Below are positions 23,314 to 35,790 of a stretch of DNA of 64,000 nucleotides, in pieces; the first letter of the stretch is position 1, and each line of letters starts with the position of its first letter. Source of the stretch: Hawksworthiomyces lignivorus (Eukaryota > Ascomycota > Sordariomycetes > Ophiostomatales > Ophiostomataceae); NCBI GenBank assembly GCA_002917075.1, contig NTMA01000027.1:310001-374000 (forward strand). The letters are read 5' to 3'. The notes under the pieces were generated by a model, which worked only from the letters and a program-made list of their open reading frames with translations, was not told the DNA's origin and made no database searches. The position numbers were made by a program, and so were the translations under genes.

Positions 23314-24759
23314 ATGACTTCCTTACGCAACGTCACCGACGAGAGCCACGTCGACCATGGCATGGCTGCTGAAGCAGGCTCCTCTTCGTCGTCGGTTGTC
23401 CCGTTCGGCAAGCCGATGCTGGCCCGGTTCGGGTTTGCGCCTACCTACCGCAACATCAACCACGGGTCCTACGGCACCTACCCGTCTGCGATTGGCTGGG
23501 CTCGCGATCGCTACCTGCAGGCCTACGAGGCCCGGCCGGACGTGTTTAAGCGCCTCGAATTCCCTAAGCTGATTCAGCGGTCCCGCGCTGCAATACTGCC
23601 GCTGTTCGGCCCGGACGTCCACCTCAATGAAGTCGTCTTCGTGCCCAATGCCACCACCGGTGTCAATGTCGTCGTGCAGAATCTCGCCGCTCGCTGGTCC
23701 GCGGACAAGGGCGACGCCGTCTTCTACTTTAAGCCCATCTACGAGGCCTGCCACAAGACCCTGCAGGCGCTAGCTGAGGTCGGCCGCCTGCAACCCGTGG
23801 AGGTCCCGCTGTCGTACCCGGCCGACGACGACGATGCCGTCATCGCCCACCTGCGCGACGCCCACGCTGATGCCGTCCGCCGCGGCCTGACCCCGCGCAT
23901 GGCCATCTTCGACACCGTCGCCTCTGCTCCCGGCGTGCTAATGCCCTGGCAGCGCCTGACGGCCGTCTGCCGCGAGCTCGGCATCTTGTCGCTTATCGAC
24001 GGCGCCCACGCCGTTGGCCAGATCGACCTGACAAGCCTGGGCAGCGCCGACGTGCAGCCCGACTTCTTCGTCTCCAACTGCCACAAGTGGCTGTTTGTGC
24101 CCCGCGGCTGCGCCGTGCTGTACGTGCCCTTCCGCAACCAGCACCTCATCGAGACCAGTCTGCCCACGTCCCACGGCTTTGAGCTGCCCAAAAACCGCGG
24201 CGCCACCGCCAGCGGCAGCGGCATCACCATTGCCGCCAAATCTGAAGGTTCCACCTACTTCACCAACCTCTTCCTCGACGTCGGCACCATGGACTACAGC
24301 CCGACCATGTCCGTCCCCGACGCCATCGCCTTCCGCCGCGACGTCTGCGGCGGCGAGGAGGCCATCCGCACCTACTGCTTCGACCTGATCCGCGCCGGCG
24401 CCGACCGCGTCGCCGCTATCCTGGGCACCGAGGTCATGGACAACCCCAAGAGCAACATCCGCCAGTGCACCATGGCCAACGTGCGCCTGCCGTTCGACAT
24501 CAAGCCGGACGCCGAGATCGCGAGCGGTGACACGACCACCGTCCCGCGTTCCAGCGTGTACGACGTCTTCACGTGGCTGCTGGAGGAGGGCGCCGACAAG
24601 TACGACACCTACTTCCGCATCACCATCTACGAGGGCCGCCCCTGGGTGCGCCTCAGCGCTCAGGTCTACCTCGACCTGGAAGACTTTGAGTGGAGCGGAA
24701 AGACGCTGCTCGCTCTCTGCGAAGCTGTGAAGCAAGGCGTATGGAAAAAGAAGAACTGA
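23314..24759 (+). CDS. Class V PLP-dependent lyase/aminotransferase, Egt2-like
   Basis: A single exon of 481 residues. The start at 23314 (ACCATGACT) was preferred over an in-frame upstream non-ATG codon. The PLP-binding lysine is in SNCHKWLF (Lys258), with the cofactor Asp in IDGAHAVGQ (Asp229) and the N-terminal NHGSYGTYP and PNATTGVN motifs of the group. Fungal relatives are often called isopenicillin N epimerase-like. The same architecture belongs to Egt2, the cysteine-conjugate sulfoxide lyase that makes ergothioneine, and this is the more likely role. Cytosolic: no targeting signal is visible. It is convergent with the RdRP gene, with 257 bp between the ends. Confidence 0.82.
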   Translation: MTSLRNVTDESHVDHGMAAEAGSSSSSVVPFGKPMLARFGFAPTYRNINHGSYGTYPSAIGWARDRYLQAYEARPDVFKRLEFPKLIQRSRAAILPLFGPDVHLNEVVFVPNATTGVNVVVQNLAARWSADKGDAVFYFKPIYEACHKTLQALAEVGRLQPVEVPLSYPADDDDAVIAHLRDAHADAVRRGLTPRMAIFDTVASAPGVLMPWQRLTAVCRELGILSLIDGAHAVGQIDLTSLGSADVQPDFFVSNCHKWLFVPRGCAVLYVPFRNQHLIETSLPTSHGFELPKNRGATASGSGITIAAKSEGSTYFTNLFLDVGTMDYSPTMSVPDAIAFRRDVCGGEEAIRTYCFDLIRAGADRVAAILGTEVMDNPKSNIRQCTMANVRLPFDIKPDAEIASGDTTTVPRSSVYDVFTWLLEEGADKYDTYFRITIYEGRPWVRLSAQVYLDLEDFEWSGKTLLALCEAVKQGVWKKKN

Positions 24760-25016
24760 TTAAAAAAAGCTGTTCCGTAGAATTGAATTTATCATATCAT
24801 TCATATATTACCTCGTAGATGAATCCCGCCAAACGTACCAATTATCATTTACTCAATATCATGTCAAAATCTTCATACCTTAGAACAAAACATTTGCCAA
24901 CAGAATACCGTTTCGATGCCATATGGACCATCGGACGATACGAACAAACATGAGAATGAATGAAGAAAAGTCATGTGATGCATCTGCCATGTTGAAGAGA
25001 AGATGCTGTCCTCCCA

Positions 25017-28000
25017 TCAAGTATCATCCTCTACTAAGCCGTCGTAATCACCGTAATCGACACCAGTCAGTACATCACCAAACTGGCGAGCCGCGATTTG
25101 CGTGGTCAGTTTTTTGTCTGGCCGTACAGCAGCGTACGCCTGAGGTGTCATAAGAACCTTTGCACCACCGAGGCCGTCGTGTCTGCTACTCCCGACCTTG
25201 AACGCCTTTATCATCTGGAGCTGCCGACCAGCTAACTGCCAGACCATCTTTGACTTTTCATTGTGAAACATTTTAAATGCTTGGCTGGCGCGAAGCAGCG
25301 CCCAGTGGCTGTATTCTGCGTCGGGGAGGTACGACTGTTGTAGAATCTCCGGAGTGACGTCCATAAGATCAGCATCTCCGCCGGACAGAGCCTTCTTCAT
25401 TTTCCTAGATGGAGTATCCTTTCCACCGCCGCTGCCGGAAGAAAATTGCGGCAGGCGAGCTGAAATGTTGCACCACTGCTGATACACCCGCAAGACCCGC
25501 TGGCGGTACCCCGGATCGTCAACGTCCCTGGCACCCTTCGCTGCATTTCGCGCCTTTTGCCACTCATCTATTTGCTGTTCCCAGCTGCTGCGCAGGTCTT
25601 TGAGGTCGGCGATTAGCGCTTCAAAGATGACGCGGCAGACGTATGACTTAGTTGCCAAGTGTTCAAAATGCTTCGCTGGTTCTGCAAGGTCCGGATCCCA
25701 GTAGCTGCGGCTGCCGCCGCTGGCAGATTTCCGCAAGGAATGAAGGGCGTTCAGCTCCTGCTTTATAACAACCTTGGCTACGCGGAACTTCAAATGGTCG
25801 ATAATGTGATTTCGCTGCTTCGCAATTTCGTTCCAGCCAGTTTTTCTGTAGGCTGGCTCTGGGAGCGACGAAAGCGGCGGCCTCTTCCCCCTGTGGCTCT
25901 CTAAGCAGCTTTCTCGGAGCCGGTTGAAGTCTTCGTTTGTAAATTCGACCCCTTGCTTCTCTTGATCGACGAGCTCGCTCAGGAGCTTGCTAAGAGTATT
26001 GGCAGTTCGATCGTCAATGCAGCCTCGCAAGTAGCAGAGCCTTTCCTTGTACAGCGTCATGGATCCCAGCTTATCTTCCTTCATATTGAACTCGAAGCTG
26101 TGCTCAATCCAGCTGCTGACGACGGCCTGGTCGACTTCGCCGTCCTGCGCTGTCCCATTTGCATAATCCGAGCACAAGCTGCTCAAGGTGGTCTTGGTCT
26201 TCCGCAAGTATCCGCCATCGACTAGATCGATGTCTGGAGGCATCGGGGCGTTCTCAAAGTTGTCGACGATGCGCGGATCCCAGCAGACCCAGGCCTCGTC
26301 GCCGTCGTAGTCGCCGCCAGACAGCTTCTCGGCCAGCGGGCAGTCGCCCTTGCTGGAGAAGACCACGACGTCTTTCAGACCGCGCAGCTCCGGTCGGAGG
26401 ACGGCGCGCACTTTTTGCATGTCGCTTGCAAAGTGCGCAGGACACCGCGCTACGAGCACGTCCATGCCGGCCAGCATCGTGTCCGAAAACGAGCCGTCGT
26501 CGCCGCGGTCGTCGGGCTCGTCGTCGGCGTCCACCTGGAACTTGGACGAGAAGCACACCTGCACCTCGCCCTCTTCGAGCACGCCCAGAAAGTCCACGAC
26601 CATGAGCATGTAGGCCGACCGGCCGACGCGCATGTGGAGCTTGTCGCGCAGCGCCTCGCAGCGGCGCTTCTGCATATCATACGCCATGTCCCCGAGGAAC
26701 CGCTGCTTTAGCGGGTCGAAGCCGCCGCTGAGCAAGAACTGGATGGCTTCTTCGTCCTGGTTCGGCATGCCGCCCAGGAACGGCACCTGGCCGTGCACGG
26801 CACGCTCGCCCTGGAAGCCTGCGTTCTCGCGCACCCACGTCGCAAAGAGCAACGGGTGCGTCAGCGCCTCCCGCTGCTTCTCCAGGTCTCTGCGGAGGCC
26901 GCCGCGCAGGATGCTGCTGAGCACGTGGCGCATACGGGCTTTGTCCTTGGCCCGGCTGTCAAGAATCGGAAGGAACTGGAGGTTCAAGCTGGCTGACCGC
27001 GGCTCAGCGGCGCATTTGCGCACTTCTAGGGTCCGCTGGTCCCGGTCGAGAAAGTCGCACTCCCACTTCCGCTGCGACGGATACGTCTCGATCCAGTCTT
27101 CGAGGCCGGTGTCCTCCAGGTCCCGAATCCACACCCCCTTTGCACCCCCCAGCCGTCCCTGCACGGCAGTCGGAAGATCGGTGAGCTCTAACGCCGAGCG
27201 CAGCCTGCGAGCCACACTCAACGACATGCGAGCAACGCCGTCGTTCATGATCTTGCCGCTAGATGATTTAATATCTGACTCCTGGCGTCGTATCTGATGT
27301 GGCTCAAAGACTACTGCTGGAATTGTGCGGCTCAGTCCTTTAGAAGATATGTCAGTTAGACTTTCCCCTGTCTCTTTTAATGGAAAACAGCACAGCAAGC
27401 ATACCAAGAGCAATTCGAGAAAAGAGCTTCAAATATGGCTGATCGCGGTTTTTAGGAAACTTGTTGTACTGCAGGAGCCAGTCGAGCATCGTTTGCACTG
27501 CAAGAGGCCTTGCCTTGTCTGAAGCCTCATTGAGAGCGCGCGCTGCCGTGCCAGTCGTCTGCAGAGAAGGACCATGGATTCCAAACCCCTCTTCAGCGAA
27601 AAGATAGACCCTCTTAAAGAGGATCGAGCCTTTGCTCTCTCCAGGCAAGCTGTCCCTTGTCGCGGCCTTCTTCTTTGGTTCGCTGTTCTTGGTAAAGAAG
27701 GCTGCCCAGCTGCGGCCGAGAAACTCATGGCGCTGGAGCGTCAGCCATCGATTAATCTCTTGTGCGGCAGCTTCATTTTTCCACAACTCATCCGGAACAT
27801 TATCCTTAGAAGAATGATGAGTTGGAAGCAGTATTTCAAGGAATCGATCAGGACCAAAATGGCGTCCTAACCGATGGGGCTGGTCGATGGTTAGTGGTTG
27901 AAGCTTTATTTTGTACAGTGGATCTGTGGCACTCGGATTGTACGACATGGCAACTGTGTATATGGCAGTCATTCTCGGGGTGCTTTGGAAATCGAAGGCT

Positions 28001-29475
28001 GTATCCCAGGCAACCTTTGATGAGGGCTCGGGAAGATCCTTGCCCAAGAACAACGAATGTTGGCAGAGCGCACTTCGGAACTCGGTCTGGTTCTCCCAAG
28101 AAGAGGAATAATTCATCTGAACTACACCAGGGTCAACACCACAGTGCAGTGCAGTCCGAACAAATTCCCATATGATCGGAAATGGAGCATTTTTGAGCCA
28201 ATTCGGAGTTGAAGCTGTGTAGACTGTTAGCTATATGATAGATAGATACAATAGATAGGAAAAATATGTGGATGTCATACGAAAGACCGGGTGCAAACGA
28301 TCGAAGAGCCCGTGTGTTGGCTCCGCTAGCGTTGGACCTCCGTCTATCTCATTAAGATCAGAAATTCGAAGATCCTCTATGTCCGGAATGCTTGCAGGCT
28401 CTGTAGTTGCTGGTGAACCCGGAGGCTCATCGTCGCCGTAACGTTCAAATGACTCATTTAAAGCTAGTATATCGGTTTCCGAAGCTGCAAATGATTCTTG
28501 AGACCACGACCTACGTAGTATGCGAGGATCTGCCCCTTCATCATCAGTTGGAGCCTCTGATTCAGCCTCAATGGTCGTTTGGGTTTCGTTGCGGACTTCA
28601 AAAGAGTCGTAGGCCGAGTACATTGTAGAAGACGTGGAGCTGGTGCTCCAGCTGCCCTCCTCCATCCAAAATCCATCGCTACGGTCCTCAACAAAAGATT
28701 GCTTACTGGGCAGTTGGGGGACTTCTCCATGTGCTTCTGATTCTGGAGTTCCGCCTTCTCCGGCGGCAATATTGTTAGGGTTTTGTGCATGGCCAAGTAA
28801 ATTTATATTTTCTTGTTCTACATTGGCAGCCATTCGCTGTAGAAATTTAGACAGAGATCTTTGGGGGCCGGAACTGTTAGTCGGAACTGTGCCTTCGCTG
28901 TTCGTGGTCTCTGGACTAGAAAAATCGACTTGTTTGTCTTCCTTTTCGGTGAGACTTTCCTGGACAAATACTGCTGCCGGTTCACTGATTCCAATTCCAC
29001 GAGAACGCTGTGAGCTCATGGGCGAAGCTTGGAAGGTCGACTTGGGAAGTAACACTGCCGACTCCTGAAGGATGCCAAGTAGAAGTTTCTGCAACGACGT
29101 CTGATCATCGACACGAACCGCTTGCGGTGCAGTGGAAGATCCGGAGGCATCATAGCGAGCACCATTGGCGCGAGTCCATGTACTGCTTTGCTCCCGGGCT
29201 TTCTTGTCAAAGTCGTTCAGTGCATCTTGGAGATATTCTGCGCCTGCAAAGTGGTGACGCCTCAGAAGCTTCGTTATGTCATCGTGACGTCGGAAAGTGG
29301 CATCGATGCGACCGCGCTCATATTTTTCCGCTGGAGATCGAGGGGTCTCCTCAAATAGCACTCCAAGGTTATAAGTATTGTTGAGCTTCTTGACTTGCTC
29401 CCGACCGGGGTCAGTAGCTGCTTCTTTGGATTTGGCTGGTGTGGTGCGGCTGGCTGGAGGTGTTGGAGCCATCAT
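25017..29475 (-). CDS. qde-1: RNA-dependent RNA polymerase, QDE-1 type
   Basis: Three exons: 29475-28281, 28214-27405 and 27337-25017; 1,441 residues, close to the 1,402 of Neurospora QDE-1. The first third is Ser/Glu-rich and disordered. The conserved part starts at the exon 1/2 junction (PFPIIWEFVRTALHCGVD). The catalytic metal-binding loop is SGGDYDGDEAWVCWD at about residues 1007-1021, nearly the QDE-1 position (Asp1007-Asp1011). Such enzymes turn aberrant transcripts into double-stranded RNA for Dicer in quelling. DYDGD rather than DLDGD, together with the length, favours QDE-1 over SAD-1 or RRP-3. The frame is open throughout with all three catalytic Asp, so it should be active. The start was set at the first of two adjacent ATGs. 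Confidence 0.92.
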
Positions 29476-31084
29476 CTTCCAACGCCTGAAGATTGAAGAT
29501 TGAGCTGATAGATTGGATTTGCAGTCAAACACAGCGTAGACCGTTCGTCATCGGCTAATACTAGTAGACCTAGGATGCGGGAGCGGATAGAAGCGCTAGC
29601 GTAAAATTAGACAAAGTGACCGGATCTCTAGGGAACATACAGAAACTGAATAAATTTTGTTGAACGAGCTGCTCCTGGTAATAGATGAGCAATTTCGAAG
29701 ATGCCAAAGTATTTTAAAAGCGCGAAATTGTCTTTGATTATCCTAAACGTGCTCTAGGAAGCCAAGAATAGGATAATGGGCGCCTAATTCTCTCAAACAG
29801 GCGTTGAGAGAGTTTGTTTGCCTTTGTCAAGTGGCCATGATAGGGGGTGGGGGCTCGCAAACAGCAATAGTCAATTGTGGGGTGACCATTTCTTAAAACG
29901 AACAAAAGAGTAGTTACTAGTATATTAGAGAGCATGGGATATTACTCCGTAAAGGGGATGCCAAACCAACAAGCAATAGTCCATAGTGCAAGGCAGAGTT
30001 GTACTGCCGCTCGATATGGCTTCGCCTTTCTGCTCGCAAATCACCCACAGGACCACTGTTGCTAGTGCAGTTGATTTCTGACACCCTCAAGGCAATAATA
30101 CCAAAAGGCGGCAGCCTGCAGGCGGAAATGATATGATTGAAAGGGTGCTCGAAAGAGATTAGCCAGCCCGAAATGCACTCCGCCAAATCGAGCGGCGTGC
30201 ACAACTAGTCACCCAAATAGGAGCGAGGTCTTAGCGCTGGAGCCACAACTGGTTTTGGAAACTCTGGGGTACTCATTCCGCCTTGTTGGCCGACTGACGC
30301 TACTAGTTCGTTATCGTTATGCCGCTCCTCCAGCTCTTGTCAAGCTGCGCTCCTCATGTTTCTCACAGGCAACCTGCCCACCACAAAAGATGTAGTCAGC
30401 CTTGCTACAACCCTCCATGGTGTCAACGGCAAGAGAGTCCGCCCATTTGCTCTTAGGGAATACTATATCATTGATAAATGATAGTCCTGGAGCTACGTAG
30501 TACTTGTATGTTGAATTGGGAGCCTTTTATATCGAGACACTCCACATGTTATCCATTGAGCTTGAGGTAGAGGACGAACGCCAAAAGCTACACTTTTGAT
30601 TCGTCCCTTTCACCATCCTCAGGATGGCTGTTTGCCATGCCTCACTCCTCTGAAAACATACAGTACAAAATCATCAACAGTGCCAATTCGCACATTTCTT
30701 CTCATAAACACGTGATGTGTGCTTTTTGTGTTGGATTATGTAATTCACGTGCCATCGGTATTTTTGTTTCAGTTTCTCCGGGTTTTGAGGGAAGACCATT
30801 CTCGGATTTGCATCGGCATTTCAATTGATGCTTCATTTCGGATTGTTCCATCCACACAGTCAGTTACCCCATCTGCTTCCCCAGATTACCACCCACTGCC
30901 AATCCACTCTGCCGCACCTCCACGGAGAAAGCATTTCTTTTCGCTGGTATTTATGACTGTCGGCAGTCGCAAGGCTCTGCGCGTCCTTGCGTCCTGTGAA
31001 GCTGGTTCGGTGCTCTCCACATTGCCGAAGCTCTCCGAAAGAGACATCCAAAGCAAAGTGTAGAAAGGAAGTCACGCGCCAATC
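29476..31084. other. Intergenic region between divergent genes
   Basis: About 1.6 kb between the RdRP and the Zn2Cys6 gene, with one TACTCCGTA (29943-29951). A 41-codon ATG frame at 30356-30481 looks somewhat protein-like (NLPTTKDVVSLATTLHGVNG) but no domain could be assigned. Confidence 0.5.
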
Positions 31085-34018
31085 ATGGCGGAACAGCACA
31101 GTCCTGAGCTGGACGACCTGACGCCAGAAGAAGCCAGCCGTATCATTCACTCACATCGAAAAGTCCGCTATGGTGAGTTCTCCCTGCCGCGCTTTATATG
31201 TCAGCGAAATCCTCCAAGGTGTTTGAGGGGGGATTAAGAGCCTTTTCGGGATTTCATCGGGGGTTTTTGACCCCCGGAGCCGTTCAGAGCTGTTTGATAG
31301 ACCAACCACACTCATATCCCGAGACCTAATCACGAGGCTGACCATTGGCTCTCAACGCGCCACAACACCACCTGTCTAGGAACTGCATGCTGGCCCTGTC
31401 GTCAGAGGAAAGTGAAGTGTGATAATAAGCAGCCGTGCGAAAACTGCGTGAAACGCGACCACGCACAGCTCTGCTCATACAAGCCCAACCGGCCGACTTC
31501 GAGCAAGCACGGCTCTGCCACGTCCGACAGCACCCTGCAGCTCACCGCCTCCAAAAAGCGTGCCCATTCACCTGCTAGCAGCGATGACCGTCGCACAAGC
31601 CTAGAGCCTTCGGGGGAGAACGCAATCCGGGGTATGTTCACCTTCCAAAGTGCAAACAATCCCGTGCCGCTATCATACGACCCGCCGCTAACATCTTCTG
31701 TCTGCAAGTCGACTCCGATGCTAATGAAATGTCCCGCTACCTCGGGCAGAACAGCATCCCTGCCTTGCTACGAGAGCAAGCGTCACCTAGCCAACAGGAA
31801 GAAGGCGTCGAGTACATACGCCAAGACATGCGTTCCATACTGGGGCTCGATAATTCGGCCCCCTTCCCTTTGATGTCGTCGCGGCATCTGGACAAGCTGA
31901 CGATAGACATCTCCGCCGAGCTGCCATCGGACCGCGAGGTGATGAAGTGAGTTGCCCTTCCGTTCCTACCTATCACCTATCATAAGACAAGGCGAGCTCA
32001 CAATGGCAGACTGTTCCATGCATACAAAGAAGTGCCCCATCCGTTCTGGGGTTTTGTTCTAGACATTGATGATCTTGAAACCAAGTTGATGGTCTATCTC
32101 GAAGAGCGAGCCAAAAATGCCAAAAATTCTATCAAACCCACAAAACCGGTGTCGGCATCATGGCTCGCCATACTCTTTTCTGTTTTAGCTGTCGGCTCCC
32201 AGTACCATGACTCTCCATATCACATCCGCACCCGCGATTCACAAAAATATATGCAAATTTCGTTCCATTTTCTACGAGTGGGCAACTTCCTGCTAAGGTA
32301 TGTCGACCGTCTCTAGACACGGGCGCACGTCTTCCCTTGGAGTCCTTCGAGCATACGCTGACCTCCAGGCCGAATCTTGACTCCATCCAAGCCATGCTAA
32401 TGACTGGCTTCGTCCTCCTAAACGATATGAAAGCCGAGGCATCTTGGGCCCTACTCGGCTTAACCACACGCCTAGCTCAGTCGCTGGGGCTCGATCGCGC
32501 CCAGCATTACGATGGGCGGGCCAGCCCAGATCTACAGAAGAAGGACCACTTGCGCAGGACATTATGGTAATCCAGTGCCTCCCGCATCTATATGTTGTTT
32601 ACTCGAGAATCATTTGAACTAAAGAATTCCTATCCAGGTGGACGATTGTATGGCACGACTGCTTGACCTCCCTCTCCTTCGATCGGTAAGTTACCTGCTG
32701 TCTTCCTGACATTGGTAGTCTCATTTTCTGACAAGACCGCTGACCAAAAGAACTCCGATGACATCTCACACTACCTGCCCAATGCCGCATAGCTCAAATG
32801 TTGAAGAGGGATGGAAATACCTAGAAGGAATGTATCATCTATGCCAGCTCATCGGCAACCGCCTGAGCCCCGATGTCGCAGCCTCAGCCAGCTACGCACA
32901 GATCTTGGAGAACTGCCAGACCGTTGAGGCCATCCGGGACAAAATGATACCGCAATTGCGTAGCAAGGAGGCGTGTCGGTCGGCAATTGATCGCCTGCAT
33001 TACTACGCCATCCGGCTGCACACGTCATTTGTTGTGTCTGTCTGCTGCCGGCCTGCCCTTCGCCGCGGTGAGAGCGGCCACCTGGACGCGGAGCAAAAGA
33101 AGTTCCTAGCCGACAAGTGCAAGATCAACTTGACGGAAACGGTCAGGATGTTTCTGGCCATGCATCAGCTCTCCGTCATTCCCACGCGCTCATGGGCCTT
33201 TACGTATCATGGCTTGTCGTCTGCTGTGCTCTTGGGCATCCTCGGCGAGACAAAAGCAGATCCAGAAGTCCGCGGTCTCCAGGGCGACCTGATTGATGCC
33301 CTCTCCGCAACGGCCGCCAAGGAGCAGACTTCGCCGCCGAGCCACATACACCGAACAGACCGCGACATCGAGCTGTCCGGCCCACTTTCGCGCGCTCTCA
33401 CAGCTCTGAAAAACATTTACGACCACGGAAACATTTCTGGCCAATCTCTGAAGAAGGAAGACAATGGCGCCCCAAAAATAGGCCAGGCTGCGCAGGGGAT
33501 GAAGGGTGTTGGGTCGGCAGCAGACATGCCGCTCCAGCTGATGCAAGGCCAAGCAGTTGGCACGCTGTCTGCTGCCGATCAGAAGGCTTTGCTTTATTCT
33601 AGGCAAATGCAAGCCGGTATCGACCCGCACCAGGATGCTGCTATGGCCATGGCTGAGATGCAAAACGGCAGTATAGATTTAGGGTATGTGTTTCTGTGTG
33701 ATCTTCTATGCGTATTTATCTCTTCTAATGGTGGAGCAGGATGTTTCCTTCGATGCAGGCGCAGGCAGTTGCAACTGGACTTCCTGATCTCAGCAATATT
33801 GATCCAAATTCATACCTGTCTCCAATGGACCTATACGACCAGATTTTCTGGGGTAAGTTTTCACAGACCTAAACAATCACCAAGCACAAAATTTTCTCCA
33901 GATGTTGACAAGATTTGCAGAGAGCCCGGAGCCATGGAATATGGGGTCTGACTCCATGAACTTCGACTTCATGGCGCAACCACCGCCAGGACAAGCTCAG
34001 CAGCAATTCTACTTCTAA
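31085..34018 (+). CDS. Zn2Cys6 transcription factor with fungal-specific regulatory domain
   Basis: Nine exons: 31085-31172, 31380-31631, 31709-31946, 32010-32297, 32369-32566, 32638-32685, 32751-33683, 33740-33852 and 33921-34018; 751 residues. All junctions keep frame. The binuclear cluster is at residues 33-61 (Cys33, 36, 43, 49, 52, 61; CWPCRQRKVKCD), interrupted upstream by an intron as is common. A linker precedes the fungal_trans middle-homology region (VPHPFWGFVLDID, LLGLTTRLAQSLGLDR, LRRTLWWTIVWHD). The tail is Met/Gln-rich and acidic and could be an activation domain. The last acceptor was set at 33920 because it gives a longer conserved-looking end (ESPEPWN to FYF) than the earlier one. 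Target genes are unknown; the nearby dioxygenases are candidates by position only. Confidence 0.88.
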
Positions 34019-34826
34019 ATACTGCCAAATGAATGGAGCTTGGCTCTATCACCCAATTTTTTCAAACCCCACCCGAAGCTGGACATACTGCGATACAAAA
34101 ACGCACCATCCTTTGGCCCTTCACCTGCATCAGACTAATGATACTCCATGCTATATTTAATGGCATGCTGTGCATAAAAAGCTCCGCTAAATGAATTTTG
34201 TGGAAAGCTAGGTTTGTCCAAGACAACATCTCGAGAAAAGAAACACTTAGAGATGTAGATTTATTGATGCTTGTAAAATCAACCTTGTTTAGCGGTATCT
34301 TGTCTGATGGCTTCGGGCTTTGGCTTAATTTTAAACAGCTTCTTTACAGAGTTAAGAAGACTAAAATATTTTTACAATTGTATAGTTATGCGCAAAAAGT
34401 TTCTTTGGTGACTCCCCACCAAGGATTTATTAGTATATAAACGTATGTATTTTATTCTAAACGATTTAAGGTACCTCAAAGCATGCATTTTAAACAAAGA
34501 TTCTACTCCTCTCTTAACAGTGCGCATCACTTCGAATGGCACCTTACTTAAGTGCATCTTCTGTAAAGCATAGTCCTTTGTCATTTGTATTGAGTTTGTG
34601 CTTAACCATATTAGTCACTTGATGTACTTAAAGATATACCGTATGTATAGTTAAGTCTAGAATACTGAGAACTCTGCACTGTAGATGCTGCCATTCGAGA
34701 GAGATATTCCCCTGACTGCCACTATGGCTGATTTCCGCCTTTTATCATAGCCGGCTCTCACAAAGCTGACTTGACAATTTGTCCCAACTCAAAGTAGACT
34801 TCGCGGCCGCTCTTTGTTGAATAACA
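34019..34826. other. AT-rich flank of the HeLo/NLR island
   Basis: AT-rich sequence without C-ending coding bias. It marks the left border of an island that differs in composition from the neighbouring genes. No gene seen. Confidence 0.5.
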
Positions 34827-35790
34827 TCATTTGTTGTTATTCACAGTCTGCTGGATCCGTCCCATATTTTTTCCTTGCTGTGCAACCTGCCCGCCGCTCA
34901 TTTCGAAATTATATGTTTCGCTCTACATCAGTACAGAATGAATGTTAGTTTCGTTAATCCCCAGACAAATCATCTCTACAGGTAAAAAGAAAGGGATAAG
35001 CGTTTGTCAAAATACCACTGCACTACTGTGGTAAATAAAAACAAGATCCATGTTATTACATATTACAGTCAACAAAGACTATGGGTGCTATATTACGCTT
35101 CCTACAATATCTTACCTCAGAGTTTAACAGTTGACTAAGCATCTTGGCTAATACGCCATCTTGTTTAACAATTGCAACCTGTAGCTGCCGCAGAGAGCCG
35201 CTGAAGGCAGTCATCTCCTCGCTGTGTAACTGCTCCTACTTTTCCTTGGCAGCTGGAAAGAGCTCGACCAGCTCGTTAGTCAGCTGCATTACGTTACCGA
35301 GCATCTCCTTAAAGTGCCCTCGATCGTACAGCGCCCACTTGGTCTTTTCCTTTTTAGACTGGCCGTTGTGCCTCGCTCGCACCAGCTTTCGCCCGATCTC
35401 AAGGAGCGCCAGGTTCGAGTATTCTAGGTTTTTCTCTGGGTCGTAAACCTCAAGAGACATATCGTCGGGCTTCTTGCCCTTAGCGTACTCGGTCCATTTG
35501 TCCTCGGCGCGCTGCAGCTCTGCCGAGATGCCACTTAAAAGCTTCTGGGCGGGCTCAATATCTGCCTCGGGGATGAGCATGCCCCACAGAGACCGCGTCT
35601 CGCTGTCAATGTCGCTGAGCCCGATGGACTTGCCCCAGCGCGAGAGCCGTAGCTGTGCGTTGCTCAGCTGTAGTGCCTCCACCCGGAAGTCGCTGCCAAA
35701 GTTGTGTGCGAACTGGATGCACTCGAAGTCACCGACAACTTTGTTGAAGAGCCCGGCGAGGCTGATGACGAGACTGAGTACATCGGCCAT
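34827..35790 (-). pseudogene. HeLo-domain protein (HET-S type), interrupted by a stop
   Basis: The open part runs from ATG 35790 to a TAG at 35238-35236, 184 residues. It matches the HeLo cell-death domain of HET-S: an N-terminal hydrophobic helix (LSLVISLAGLFNKVV), LRLSRWGKSIGLSD, and WALYDRGHFKEML near residue 152. Beyond the TAG the same frame stays open for 40 codons to a GTAAGA donor at 35115. A plausible last exon (34922-34827) then encodes a 31-residue Q/N/G-rich tail containing GGQVAQQGKNMG. HeLo proteins form membrane pores when a C-terminal amyloid motif is templated by a partner NLR. The TAG fits a CpA-to-TpA change. It also overlaps a GTAGGA donor-like site, but the frame-keeping intron would be only 39 nt, below the usual minimum. 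Probably inactive, or expressed as a truncated protein without the tail. Confidence 0.72.

Noticed and set aside
30356..30481. 41-codon frame with protein-like composition (NLPTTKDVVSLATTLHG)
   Set aside because: Looks coding, perhaps a relic exon, but there is no supported upstream or downstream exon and no assignable family.
33902..33951. Earlier last-exon acceptor of the Zn2Cys6 gene (ending in CREPGAMEYGV)
   Set aside because: In frame, but the acceptor at 33920 gives a longer, more typical acidic/Gln-rich C-terminus.
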